Shown: piece after piece, positions 17,275 to 30,200 of the stretch
Layout: every line of letters begins with the position of its first letter
Position numbering within the stretch: position 1 is the first letter of the stretch
Source of the DNA: Pterobdella sp. o SKG-2022
Taxonomy: Eukaryota > Annelida > Clitellata > Hirudinida > Piscicolidae
Length of the DNA: 64,000 nt
Direction of reading: 5' to 3'
Assembly (NCBI GenBank): GCA_964035795.1
Contig: OZ038321.1
Coordinates: 16,051,971 to 16,115,970, forward strand
Notes under the pieces: generated by a model
Told to the model about the DNA's origin: nothing
Databases searched by the model: none
What the model saw: only the letters and a program-made list of their open reading frames with translations
Position numbers and translations under genes: made by a program

Positions 17275-18907
17275 TTTGTAATTTTGTTGTACACGTGCAG
17301 CCAAAATTCGCGAAATGAAAATGAAAAAAAAAAAAACTTTTAATAATACTTTTAAAATTCTTTATCTTCTGTTAAAATTGAAATATATGTATATTTTAAT
17401 TGTTTACAATGATAAGAACAAAGTGCGTCGCGGTCGCTATGCAGCCTGAGCCCTAAAATACACAAGCCGAGTATATTTTTAAACTTCAAAAATTTTAAAT
17501 ACTTATTAATAATTTTTTTTATGAATCAATATTTAGTAATGCAAAGTATTTTTTATTTGGTTAACTTTTAAATTTTTTTATCGATAGAAATATCATAAAT
17601 TTTCTATTTGAAAAATTTGTTTTACGTTTTGAAAAAATCTTCAAACAAATTTATTTTATCTGTAACCTTCAAGACAATTTATGAATAAATTCACTCAAAG
17701 TGCCATATAAACTTCGAATTTCTTCATATTTAGATTTCATCATTATAAACATTTGGAAACGTCTGAAAATCAGAAGCATAAAAAGTTTCTGACAACAAAA
17801 TAAGTATCTTATTATTGAAAACCATAAAACTGAAATAAAAAGAATTTGAAAAATAAATTCACTTCATTTTATAAAAGATAGTTGAAAAGGTTTTATCTTG
17901 ATATCTGTGTATTAAATTAATTAAAAACAACACTAAAATTCATTGAAAACTTAAGAAAGTTTTGTATAGTACTAACGTAATTCATCAAGTAATTCATGTG
18001 TTTGAGGTTTTCAGGTTGAAAACATACTTTAAAAAAAGCTCAGTACAGCTTTTAAAAAACTTTTCTTTTATTCAATGGAAAACTTAAAAACAGTATTTTT
18101 ATATTTTGAGTGCTTCAATGTTTTGTAACAAGCGGTGCACTCAAATTTTGATTTTCAGCAAAAAAAACTTCGTTTGAAAAATGAAACAATTTTTATTACA
18201 GGGTGATCTCATATGAAACGACTGGACGCATGTTTCAATTGTATTTTTCAAAGGCTAAACTTATTTTACATGGGTTTCAAATGCGTATTAAATATATTTT
18301 TAAATAAATTCCACAAAAAATAAATTTTCTTTTAATTTATCGAATCGTCTATATATAATAAATTTAAAATAGGTTTATTCATTCTTTTAAATAAAAGCAG
18401 ATTCATATTTTATTTTACTATATATACAGTTATTGATGCCAATTTCAAAACTCCAGTTAAAACTACCTCTTTAGCCATGATTTTTGTGGAAGATTTACTT
18501 GTTGACCAATTGTGACTTTCTACACCATCCATATATGCTATTTAAGATCTATGGTAAGATTTTGTGTAGATATTTTTGGAAAACAGTGGAATATTTCGAC
18601 AACCAAAGTTTTGAATACATTATATCCGCCTACTACTTTATTTCAACATTTCTAGTACAGTCATCAATATCTACATCGTCATTGCACCAGCTTATGGTGG
18701 AATGCCCAGAGATCTCAGGCGCATTCAGCAACTTTTATTGTCTTTTAATATCTCTATTGTACATGTACTTGGTAATTGTACAAGATTAACATTTTTACGC
18801 TTTCATTATATTCACTTTCAGAGGATTTATATTGTTGTAAATATATTTCTAAAATTTAGTAAGATTAAATACATTTTTACTCAAATATAAACTAATTGGT
18901 CTTATAC

Positions 18908-20393
18908 TTTAGCGTCATTTATATCAAAATACTTTTGAAGTTCGTCAAATGCCTAAGATATAAAACTCAAACATCAAGAAAAAGTTGATGAAAAAAATCA
19001 AAATGTCTTATTTCATATTAAAGATATTTTTTTAGATAAAAAAAAGTTTAATTTGAGCTCAGATAAATACTATTTTAACAAACTTGTAATCTTCAAGTGA
19101 CTCCATATAAACCCACTGGATACCACGAGGTGCCATCATGGCCTATCTCATATCACAAATCAAAATTATGTAGAATAGTGTACCATAAGTTTCAATTTAT
19201 TGCTTATGAATCAAAAAAAATCCTATTATTTCTATGAATATAATTTCAAATTTGTATTTCCCAAGAAAATTCCGTACGTATCAATTAAGACCTCAACTAA
19301 GTACTTAATTTCACACAGAAAAAAATATTTTTTTCAATGTATGTTTGTAACGAGGTATTTTTTGGAAACGGCTTGTAGATGCAAGTTTTAAGCTATCATT
19401 TCGGAAAAATAATTGTGCATAACTCCAGACGGGCGCCTTTTGACGTAAAAAACATGCATAAAAGACTATGATTTTCGTATATATTGTCTTTTTCCCCAAA
19501 ATATTACATGTTTTTTTCACACAAGAAGATATGTAATCGATGAGGTGATCATGTATACAAGTAAATCATTTGATTCCAACGGCAGATGTATAAGAGTTTG
19601 TTGATTGAGCGCTCAACTACATAGCTTTTGTACAGACATGCATACACAAATGTGCGTTGACTTTTCATACCTCATTTTTTAACATTCAATAGATTAAAAT
19701 AATTAACGCTTGTAATGTCTATGCTGATATATCCTAATTATACTTTAAAGACGTTTTTCTGAAAAAAAAACGTTATTTGTATGTGCTTTCGGTTTTGCTG
19801 AAGTTAAAAAAATGTTTCCTGAAAAAACGAAAATGTGAAATATTTTGCCTTTCTTTTCATATAGCTCACACCTATGTACTGTAAGGCTTATCGATCTTGC
19901 TCCTTCTGTTAAGAAAATATTGATGTTTTTTAATCCAAATATCAATATTCTAATTAGGTTTCTTAATCTGATTGAAATTAATAAACACGAAGGTCAAAGA
20001 CATGAATAAAACTCTAAAAAAGTAATGAAAAAATTAAGCTTCAGCTAGGATCTTAGAGATTACAGACACAAAATATTTCAGGGTCTCAATGTATGAATAT
20101 TTTATAAAACATAAAATTCAATCACAATATTCAAAGCATCAATAAATTCCAAACCTCTATNNNNNNNNNNNNNNNNNNNNNNNNNNNNNNNNNNNNNNNN
20201 NNNNNNNNNNNNNNNNNNNNNNNNNNNNNNNNNNNNNNNNNNNNNNNNNNNNNNNNNNNNNNNNNNNNNNNNNNNNNNNNNNNNNNNNNNNNNNNNNNNN
20301 NNNNNNNNNNNNNNNNNNNNNNNNNNNNNNNNNNNNNNNNNNNNNNNNNNNNNNNNNNNNTATGCCTTTAAGTGCCTTTAAACTCTGCTTCAC
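18908..20393 (-). other. Possible exons of an unidentified minus-strand gene, interrupted by the assembly gap
   Basis: Three short splice-bounded open pieces lie on the minus strand. The first runs from 20389 into the N gap after an acceptor (TTTTCAG) and emerges near 20160 with EFIDALNIVIEFY. The second, 19083-19141, reads MMAPRGIQWVYMESLEDY. The third, 18908-18955, ends at a stop. The phase between the last two supports only a short tail. The missing 200 bases prevent a test, and no family is recognised. Confidence 0.2.
20161..20360. other. Assembly gap (200 N)
   Basis: Exactly 200 consecutive N, probably a fixed-size scaffold gap, so the true length is unknown. Open frame reaches the gap from both sides on the minus strand. 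Confidence 0.99.
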
Positions 20394-20668
20394 TGAAAAT
20401 AGAGCACAAATGAGATTTTGAAAAACTTTTTCTATTTTCGAAGTTTATTTGGCTCAATATTTAATAGTTTTTAAGGCATTATTTAAATATTAACTTTTAA
20501 AAAAGTACTTCTAATTGGATTAGTGGAAAAAAACTATAGTTTTCAAAAGTGTATGATATAAGAAGCTTTTGTTGTTTTGTAACATCTTACAAACGTCCAA
20601 CTAGAGTTTTTGTCATCAAATTCATTTATCCTGTTACTTCAACCAACGTTCATACCTTTCGAAATATT

Positions 20669-23600
20669 ATGAAAAACAACAAAATACTTGCTAGCGGCAT
20701 TTACGATATAAACGACGATAGCTTCAAACCTAAATCTCTTGAAAAAAACAATGGCTTTTACTCAAATAATGAAGGTGATGATATCTTTACAAATGATAGA
20801 ATAAAAAATTTCCAAAAAAACAACACTAGTAGAGATAGATTCAACTCTTCGATCAACAAGGCACTGAGAGCACCTTCAATGGACCAAGAACACTCGTTTA
20901 ATCCTTTTTCTACAGTATTTGATGGCGAAGATGAAGAAAAGAAAATTGATGAAAACAAACGTAAAACAGAAGGTGTTATAAGCAAGAATAATGATGAATA
21001 TAACTTTGAAATCTATGGGGTTAGTTCGTACGATAACCCTTACAACAACCAAGAGGTGAGCTATAATGATACGCCAAAACTTGAACAGTTTGAAATGGAG
21101 AAGTTGGAACTTTATAATGATTTCAGCTTGAATAATAATGTTGTTTATGAAAATGAGAACATCAATATTGAAGATGATTTTAGTGATATAGTAGAAGATG
21201 AGGAAGGGCTTTTCATAGAAAACGTCGATAAGCATGACGCCTATGGAAGCGATGAAGTAAAGCAACACAAACAAGAAGTTAATTGCGAAAAAATGTTATT
21301 CGACCCATTGCAAACAATTATGCACGACGATGATGATAATGATGGAATATTTGTGGGGAATGATAATTTTAGCACCATCGATTTTATAAGTGAGGACCGC
21401 GTAAATCGAAAAGTTAATGATGGTTCAAATCCATGTAGTGTTGATGACAAAGAATGTCAGAATCATGGCATTCATATTCGAAATAATGACGAAGTCAACT
21501 TTCAAAGTATTACAAATTTTTATATTGGAGCTCAAAAAATCTCCTCAGACTTGGACGACAATAAAGAAGTTGTGCTGAAAACAGGACCAAAGGTTGTTCA
21601 TGGCCACTCCATCGATTTTAACATGACGAGAAAAGAAGGGTCTACAGATTGTAGAAATAAAAATGTAGATTACACAACAAAAGAAAATTTCAAAAAAAGA
21701 AAAATTGGGAGTTTCGCTAACAATAATTCTTCTTATTGTTATTCCGCACCAAAAAGTTATTCGATTGATCAACATTTCAATCACCTAAAACAGAGTGGGA
21801 AATACCATTTAAAAGATAACCCTTTTATACTAGACAGAAACAACTTTGCATGCTACAGCTTGACACCCTCAGCTCACAGTTCATCATCGAACAAAGAATC
21901 ATCACCCTCAGAACACAACTCATCTCTAACTTCACTTTCTTCATCCTTTTCTTCATCTTCTTCTTTAAATAGTCTTTTCTCATCTTTATCAATGTATGAA
22001 AAAGATAATGCAAATTATGGTTTTCAGGAAAAATCAAAAAAGACTAATGGTAACATTAAAATAAGTGATGAAACAAATGAAAATGCTAAAAATAGAAACA
22101 ATACAACAGTTAAAAAAGTTGAAGAAATAAATCTTTGCAGAAAAAACAACTTTGAAAATAAAAGAAAAAAATCGAAAAATGAAACTAAATCCAAAATTCA
22201 TTTATCAAGTGACAAAAATAATGCTAACGAAAAAAGTAAACCTAAACGGTCAAATAATGAAACTAGTATCTTTCAAATGTTTTACAAAAAAACTGGAGAA
22301 ATCTTCAAGGAATGTATTGACGTGGAGGTTGCTGAAAACAATGAAAAATGGAAAAATGTGGAAGTTTTTATAAAAAGACCCAATGAAAGATTTGATGAGA
22401 CTTGGACAAACATCAATGCTAACGATTTCATGAAACTAAACAATTTGAAAGATTATGCTGCAAATGGCGATTCTATTGGCCGCAATTCTTCGGAAAGTAA
22501 TGTGCACAACACAAGTGCAATAATTGAATTGATTTTAGATGAAAACTACTCAATAAGCGACATATATTTGAATAATGACGGAATGTTTGAAGTAGAATTT
22601 TTTAAGCAATCGCCTAAAGAAGAAGTAGCTATGGTATCAAAGACAAGTATTTGGTTTGATGGAGGTTTGAAAACTGTGAGCAGTTGGATGGGAGGGAAGA
22701 TACTCGAAAAGTTTGTGAACGATAAAAGAATAGAAAATATTCTTCCGTCTTTGTTTTCTCATAAAATATTGCATCATATTGAGCGGAAACCAATTTTCAA
22801 ACTAGCATCCCTTTTTTACGAAGTGGTCGAAAACTTCCGTCGATGTTTCAATTACGTCATTTTCTTAGATTCTTCTCTGTTTCTTTCTATACGACATCAA
22901 ATGCAAAGCTTGAAAAAGACATGTATGGAGAATGATGAAAGAAAAAATGCTAATTCAAAAGATGTTTTTTTGAATGAGTCCCAAACCAATCAAGTGGATT
23001 ATTATCAAACACCTGTGAAGCATAAACGTTTTAATTTACTTAAAAGTTTTTCTAAGCAGTTTTCTATAAAACAAACATCTCACCCAACATTACCAATAGA
23101 AACAAAAATTTTTTTCCTCGAAGAAGAACTTAAAATAGAGATTATAGATAATTTCAAAATTGATCTAAGTTTAAACTCTCCTCAAACCACTAATTACAAA
23201 ATCAAAAGCAGCTTACGAATCAGCTCTTTTTTCAACCAAAACACAATTTTTTCAATAATCTTTAATGATCGCAAAGCAAGTCATTCAAACATTCCAAGTA
23301 AATTGAATAACGATCAGCATCAAATAAATCTTCCAGCACCTCCGGATAACACTTTGGTGAGCATCAGTGAGATGAGAACGAGCGATCATGTGATCAATGA
23401 GTACAGCAATGATAGAAGACTTGATATTGTAAGTCAGAAAGCATTAAACATAGAAGTAGGAAGAATAAAAACATATAAAAAAGAGGCATTATCTTGTAAT
23501 AAGCTTCCAATTTCAGCTTCAATAAAATTATCTACAAGACTTTTTAAAAACACAATCTTTTTGAGACTCAAAGTTTCTCTTCAAATTTTTCAACCATGTA

Positions 23601-26600
23601 ATAAAGTGTACGTAAAAACACCCCTATCTTCAAACTGGAAACCGCTGTTCAGCCAATCATCATCTTCAGTTGAAAACGCTTGGAGCTTATCTTCAATGCA
23701 ACAAAATATTTTTACTCGTACTGGCATGGGACGTCTACAGAAACTATTGAGAATGCGATCTATCGCTTGTGATGAAAATTTCATAGAAGTAACGACAGGA
23801 AAAGCATGGCTTAATGACCAGACAGGCGAGATATGCTGGTGGATTGAAGCATTGGATAGTCTACAAGGTTTGTACAATATTATACATTGAAATAATATTT
23901 TTTTGACCTTTAGTGAAATAAGTTTTTAATTCAAAGCTTAAATCATCTGAAAATGCTTTTCTGCTTACAAATGCACTTTTTTAAACTGAAAAGTTTGTTT
24001 TTAAAAATTAAATATTAACAGTTTCATACAGGCATTTTCCATAAAATACAATTCTGCATACAAAATCCTTTGAGAGAGAATTTTTAAAAGCTTATGCTTT
24101 TAACTTGAGCAGAATTTTTCGTGATACTTATTTAAACTAAAATTATTTATCTTAAAATTCACTTTCGTTTAAAACTAAAAGTTCAGCAAAAATCAATTTA
24201 AAAATCGATAAAAACGATTTTATATAAAGAGAAAAATGGGTAAAATATTCAAATACAGATTTTATTGTAAAGCTAATGGAAATTTAATTATAAAAGGATT
24301 TTAAAATAAGTAGTTAATAAGGAATATGTTTTATCTCATTTAATTTGAAACATTTATATAAATTTTAATTCTTCGAGCCAAACGTAAATATTCAAATGAA
24401 AACACTTTTGGGAGTTTATTTTATTCCACAAAGCTTTTCGTAAAATGAACTTACATTATCAAGTGGAGGTACAAATATAAGGACGTTACTGACTTCCATA
24501 GAACCATTGTCAACATTAAAATTATAAACGTTTAATTACTTAAAAATCAAAAAAAAAATTGTTAGAAAAAATAATAAAAATAAAATTAATTAATCATAAT
24601 AATTTATTTTAAAAAAATGATAATAACCCTAATGATAAGATAAAAAAATGTTGAATGCAATAAATAAAACAAATAAACATAATAATTGAACCAAACAAAA
24701 TGAAACATTCAAGTGATACCATTTCTAAATAAAATAAGAGTCTTGTTGATGTGCGTTTGATCATTGATAGAAGGTTTATTCAACATAATGTGGTACGCTT
24801 TTAATAATTTACTCTTCTTATTCTCATGAGGTGCTCTTCCGATTAAAGTCCAGGTGAAATCGTGTCCAGGGTTTAAGGCAATATGTTTTGCTGGTTTTGA
24901 ATTGCCCTTCAGCCTATCATGCTCTTTCCACCTGGTTGTGGCATTCCACCCTGTTTCACCTATAGAGATTTGTTGCAATTGCAACTCCCTTTGTAAATGA
25001 TGTTATGGTGGTGGGTCAACTTGTTTTTAATTGGAAATAATGGTTTTATTTTTGGTGTAATCCAAGAATAAGTAATTTTTATCTTATTGTTTGTAAATTC
25101 CCTAATTTTATCGATATATTTCCTAATTACAATTTCATTCTTTTTACAATATGGTATTCTTATATGTAGTTTCATTAAACAACCAGTCTGGAATCGAAAT
25201 GACATCATTAAATTTGGATTCTATAATCTCCAGTTGATTATAAAAGATGTATTTTGGGTATCCCGCAGACGTATGTTTTCAAAATTCTCCTAAATTCCTT
25301 CTCAAAATTTGAGCTAATCCTTTTCGCCCTCAGAAGTTCGTTTTTCACAACAGCTCTTTTATAGTGAATTGGTACTTGTGAAGACCAGTGGAAGGGCATT
25401 TTGTTGGTTTTATTAACCACCCTAAAATCATAAGTGCCATTATCAAGTTTTTGAATGCTTGTGTCAAGAAATTTCTTCAAGTTTAGCTCTGTGATAAATT
25501 AGGGTTTTGGTGGAAATTAGTTAGAGTGTTGTCTAATTTCTTTTTTCTAATGTATGTGTCATCTACGTATCTACGATAAAATATTGGTTTAGCTGGGTTT
25601 ACTAATTCATTTTCCATTTTATTGAGAAAGCAGTTGGCGAACAACACAGAAAGTGGGCCTCCCATTGTCACCCCATCAACTTGCTTATATAACTTTCCAT
25701 TTACTGAAAATATGTTTTCTGTAGTAACCTTGTTCAGAAGTTTTTCGAAAACTTTTTTTTCACAAATTGGAGGAAGCTTATTCTTTATGTATAGTTGGTC
25801 GCTAATATGTTATATAAATATCAAACGAATAGAACTGCATGAATCAATTTAAAATTGACAACTTAGTAAATAAAGCTGAAATTCGAAGATTCAAACAATT
25901 AATATTAAAAAATTGTGTCGAGTAATTATAATAAAAAGTATTTTAATCAAAAAAAAACTTTCAAAGCCCCAATTTGACTTCACTAAAGAAAAAGTAACTA
26001 TAAGAGTTTACATTCCAAGATGAAATATACAATATATTTAATTGAAATCAATCAAACGAACGTTTGTGGTAGTCACGAGTTGAAGGGGAGCATCAAGACT
26101 GGCGTGACTCCATGCATATTGATTGATTGAGTTGATCAATTTGAAATCTAAATTTCAATGCTTCAAGTTTGTTATAAAAGGTTTGAAAATAATTCTTCAA
26201 CAATTCATTTTTTGAAAATATCTTGTAAAGATTAAGAAACAAAACTCCATTTGCCTCCATGACAGAAATTTCGAAAAAAATTGTTTCTTCCTTCGAAACG
26301 TTCTGAACATATTGTTCATAGACTAATACTTTTATCAAATTCGGAAGAATTGTTTGAAATTTTATATATTTTCTTTTGTACTCGTTTCTTATTGTATTTT
26401 TAAATGTCTTTTTTCAATACACTTTTTCCGTCCAATGAATTTAAAAAGAAGTAATAAAATTTTTAAAAATGCCATGTTTAACTTTTATCTCGAATAACTC
26501 CATTCTGTCTAGTTTGCGCTAAAAGCTTGTGGGAAACTTTTTTATTTCACGCAAATTTATTCAATTAAATTATTTTCACCTTCAGCGCTGAGTAAAATAA

Positions 26601-26995
26601 AAATTTACGCCTTGCAAACTACATCTTTCTCCATCATAATAAAAACTTCTTCAGCATAAATGAAACGCAACTTATAATGTTGAACAGGTGATCAAGACAT
26701 GAAGGCCAAGATATACCTGAATGTAGATTCCCCAGAAGACAAATCATTCTTCAGCCACCACCCCAAAAAATATGCACGCATTTCTTTCGAAATTGCTCAT
26801 TACACTTTGTCTGACCTCCGCATTCTCGCAGTTTGCACTCAAAAATATCAGGACAAAAGAGATAGTCAAGATAATAATAATCCAATAAACAATAGTAAAG
26901 AACCAAAAATAACTGTAAGTCACGCAGCAAAACTTTTTTATTGGGTTGAGATGGAAACCATGACAGACACACAAAACTCCATTAATAAAAAGTAA
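20669..26995 (+). CDS. Stonin / unc-41 family clathrin-endocytic adaptor
   Basis: Exon 20669-23867 and exon 26688-26995 join in phase 1 to give 1168 aa. The frame is open upstream to 20549, so the true start could be earlier; ATG 20669 is the first in-frame ATG. The N-terminal two thirds are low-complexity (Asn, Ser, Lys, acidic) with two NPF motifs at residues about 78 and 384, the EH-domain-binding signature of stonins. The C-terminal part follows the stonin mu-homology domain: ELKIEIIDNFKIDLSL then LRISSFF (start of the domain), CNKVYVKTPLSSNWKPLF, then IEVTTGKAW. After the intron, KKYARISFEIAHYTLSDLRI gives the last strands. Stonins link synaptotagmin to AP-2 during synaptic vesicle recycling. 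The similarity is distant but runs in the right order. The intron holds a Penelope-like element and a half palindrome. Confidence 0.8.
24415..24472. repeat. Foldback element, single arm (copy 3)
   Basis: One arm of the palindromic family is present: ACAAAGCTTTTCGTAAA, then ACTTACATTATCAAGTGG. The opposite arm is absent. It lies in the stonin intron about 230 bp from the 3' end of the Penelope-like element. Confidence 0.65.
24700..25860 (-). mobile_element. 5'-truncated Penelope-like retroelement with GIY-YIG domain
   Basis: Read on the minus strand, 25860 to about 25490 encodes the end of a reverse transcriptase: DGVTMGGPLSVLFANCF, then FYRRYVDDTYIR with the catalytic YVDD box. 25480-25238 continues the thumb region. 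25208-24709 encodes a C-terminal GIY-YIG-type endonuclease (IYKGSCNC, then ETGWNATTRWKEHDR). The order RT then GIY-YIG is diagnostic of Penelope-like elements. The reading frame is broken by shifts between 24960 and 25490 and the 5' half is missing, so it is inactive. It lies antisense within the stonin intron. Confidence 0.87.
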
Positions 26996-27191
26996 AAAAC
27001 TACTAAAACAAACAAATTTTCTATTCTCTTCTATCAAAACTTTTCATATTGTCTCCATTATTTAGCGAGCAATTTTAAATTGAAAAAACATAAAATGTTC
27101 TTTCCCAACTTTTTCTTTATTCAAATGTTTTAAATGAAGTTTTCGACATTAAAGTATGAAGAAAAAACATGCTTTACAAAACCTATTATAT

Positions 27192-27197
27192 TTTATT
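27192..27197 (-). terminator. Poly(A) signal candidate for POLR1B
   Basis: A minus-strand AATAAA lies about 90 bp past the POLR1B stop. It sits beyond the candidate signal of the converging stonin gene. Confidence 0.45.
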
Positions 27198-27216
27198 TCC
27201 ATAGTCATACGAAAAT

Positions 27217-27222
27217 AATAAA
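27217..27222 (+). terminator. Poly(A) signal candidate for the stonin-like gene
   Basis: A plus-strand AATAAA lies about 220 bp past the stonin-like stop and about 65 bp before the POLR1B stop on the opposite strand. Confidence 0.4.
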
Positions 27223-27287
27223 ACAAAATTATAAAATAATTGAAAAAATTTTTTTTAAAAAGTCAATGTTCTAATTAAATGAAAACC

Positions 27288-30200
27288 TCAACTATTTTCT
27301 ACTTCATAAGTCACCTTCACCCCCATACTGGCCAGCAATACATTCAGATACTTGAGTACATATGGTGCATACACCTTACCAATGATACCTTGACCACTCA
27401 TCGATACATTTTCAGCTAATTTATCAATTATTTTATTTTTAGTTGAACCATCAAGCTCATTGTCAGCATGATTGTATGAGCATGAAAGGCATTTCCACGT
27501 CCAATTGATTTGTTCCATGTCTTCGGCTTGCGGGGGTGCTCTGATCGGGCTGATAAGACTTCCACATTTGATACAAATAGGCATCTGGATGGAAATAAAA
27601 ACATTTTAAAAATAATGTTTGCATCGAATATAATTTTTAAAAAACCGCGTCAAATAGATTTGAAGAAAAAATAAAATAATTTATTGTTTCATAAGAATGG
27701 CTTTTACATCGTTCAACATCTTTTGATAAATTTTGATATAATAGTATATAAGTATTTATCTTCCTGACAGAATCTGCTAAATCTTGTCATTAATGATGAA
27801 TGCATAGAAATGCAACGTAGGTACCATGGTTCCATCTGAGGCATGCATCATTCTCTCTTGCATCATGTTCGAGCACCCATGGGCCACCAATGCATCCTTC
27901 TCCATCTCTCCAAACCTCACTCCACCCCCCTTTTTACGCCCTTTCAATGGCTGCTGTGTTATCTCGTTCACTAAGCCTACGGACCGCACCTGTTAAAATC
28001 ATTATGTTCAGCAATAAATGATACTATAAAGATATTAAGCTAATTAGATTATACTGTTGTACACATCCCTGTAACTGGGGTTGACAGCAGTCGGCTTAGA
28101 TTATAGATACTAAATAGTAAAAAAAATTGATACTAAAAAAGACTATTTATTTGGGACAATTTTTTTTAGGCTGCTAGCTCGAGCTTACATCCAACTTAAA
28201 ATTATCGACTTCAAGATCCGCCGTTCCCATTTTTGAACAGTTTGTCTTGCCATTGCCAACAAAAAAAACGATCTTCCGCCAAGCCAAATGACGACGATAC
28301 CAGAATATCAGTTTGTCGATACCTGCTGCCGGAATCTACTGTTATCCAGGTTAAAACAGAAAAGCAGTCTCAATTTAGAGATACTATCTTCGGCGCAGTT
28401 TGAAGTAATGCTCAAGACAGTGAAGCTAGACGTCTAAAAATCAAAATTGATCGCAACTACTTAAAAAATAATTTATAAAATTTCATTTCAATCAAAATTC
28501 AAATAGCAAAAGAATTGAAATATTGAAAAAAGCTTATTTAAAATTCTGAACGACTTGCCTGCCACTTATCCAACACCATATGTCTCAGTCTCTGGTAGTA
28601 CACCACACCTTCAAATATGTACGCTGTCAACAAATTCCCCGATGTTCCAGACCTCATGATCTCCGTGCCATACCTTACGTCATGTTCAAGTATAAGATAG
28701 GGTTTTCAATTGGTTACCTAATCTTTGCTATTGGTAAGCCCTATAAACAACCAAAATACTTATAAAACAAACAAACTTGTATATAGCAAAAAAAAACGTA
28801 CCTATTGAATCCAGCAGCCTCGAGGCAATCCCCAAAGTACTTGATAGAGTCGTGCTGGCTGTTGTAAAGAAAGGGGGATGCATTGTGAGCCATGCCATGT
28901 TCTGCTGCTGATTTGCCTGCCAGCACCTCAATCATCATTCCTTTTGTTGTTAAATACAATTTAAACCGTATTTTTTCAACTTTAATAAAACTCTTTATGC
29001 GCATTATATTTGCCATCATCGTTATAGCAAATTAAAAGTTGTGAAATTGGTTTAAAAATTCAAATAGTCTTAATAATTGAAAAATAAAGATCATAAAACA
29101 AAACAAACTTGATAAAAAACAAAATAAAAACAACATACCAATAGTCATCCTAGAAGGGAAACCGTGAGGGTTGAAGATGATGTCGGGCTGTATACCTCTC
29201 AGTGAGATAGGCATGTCTTCAGGTGGGTAGAACATACTGCCGCAGAAAGTCATACGTTTTGATGCAAATCATTATGTATTCAAAAAATAATATTTAGCCA
29301 ATTAAAAAACACTTAATTGGAAAAGCTGATTTCCATCTAATTTGAAAGGTAAAAAATGGTGTATATAGATGATTTAGACTGAATAGTTTGAATGGGCTTT
29401 CAATAAAAGCGAATAAAGAATTAAAAATATTTTTTTATATACATTTTATATGCATTTATCCGTTGCTTCAATGGATTTATTGTAAAAGTTGTAGATAATT
29501 ATTAGATCAAACATAGATAAAACAACTAAACGCCAATGTTGAACAAGCTATAGATGAGATTCAATTAACTGATAATTAAAATTTAGAAGAACGTTAAAGA
29601 ATAAATATTGTATTGATACCTGCAGACTCCCTTTTGACCATGCCTGCTTGAGTACTTGTCTCCGATCGTTGGATTCCTACACGTAAATTAAACATTATAT
29701 ATTAAACGTGAAAACACTTTCTAAAAAGTTCTAAAATTCACCAAGTTTTTTGTTATTGTTGAAAAGTTATGAATTGTTGAAAATATAATCATGTTGAAAA
29801 TTAATAAAACTATAGAATTAAACCAAGTAACTGGAACCTGTTAACTCTAAGAACAACATTGAATGCAGAGAGTTTTTCAGAACCTTCAATGAACGTAACC
29901 TTATCCACAATAGCTTTCTCCTTACCACCGTATCTTCCAATTTTACATTGGCCTGTGCTCAACTGCTTGTAACTGTTGAACAAATTGGTAAAAAACTTTG
30001 CAACCAACCATATAACTTGTGTATACATTTTATAGATACGCTACAAATGAAAATTGAAAAAATGTCTAAAAGAAAATGATCGATTAGAAAATGTTTTTAT
30101 ATATTAAATTCATTGACATTTTCATAAAATTGATCTGTATTCCAAAGTATTTTAAAGAACAAAAATATCTCTAAGAATTCTATATTAAAGAAAAAGAAAT

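Larger units (their letters stand above)
17275..20668. other. Intergenic stretch, no gene firmly supported
   Basis: Lies between the divergent starts of the TTLL5-like (-) and stonin-like (+) genes and includes 200 N. An open stretch near 18660-18770 has ORFs on both strands and cannot be oriented. Possible minus-strand exons at 18908-20393 are listed separately. Confidence 0.4.

Noticed and set aside
18484..18789. Plus-strand ORF of 101 codons
   Set aside because: Open frames exist on both strands here with no matching exon partner, start context or known motif.
20876..21784. Several minus-strand hydrophobic ORFs
   Set aside because: All are antisense to the long Asn/Asp/Lys-rich stonin exon.
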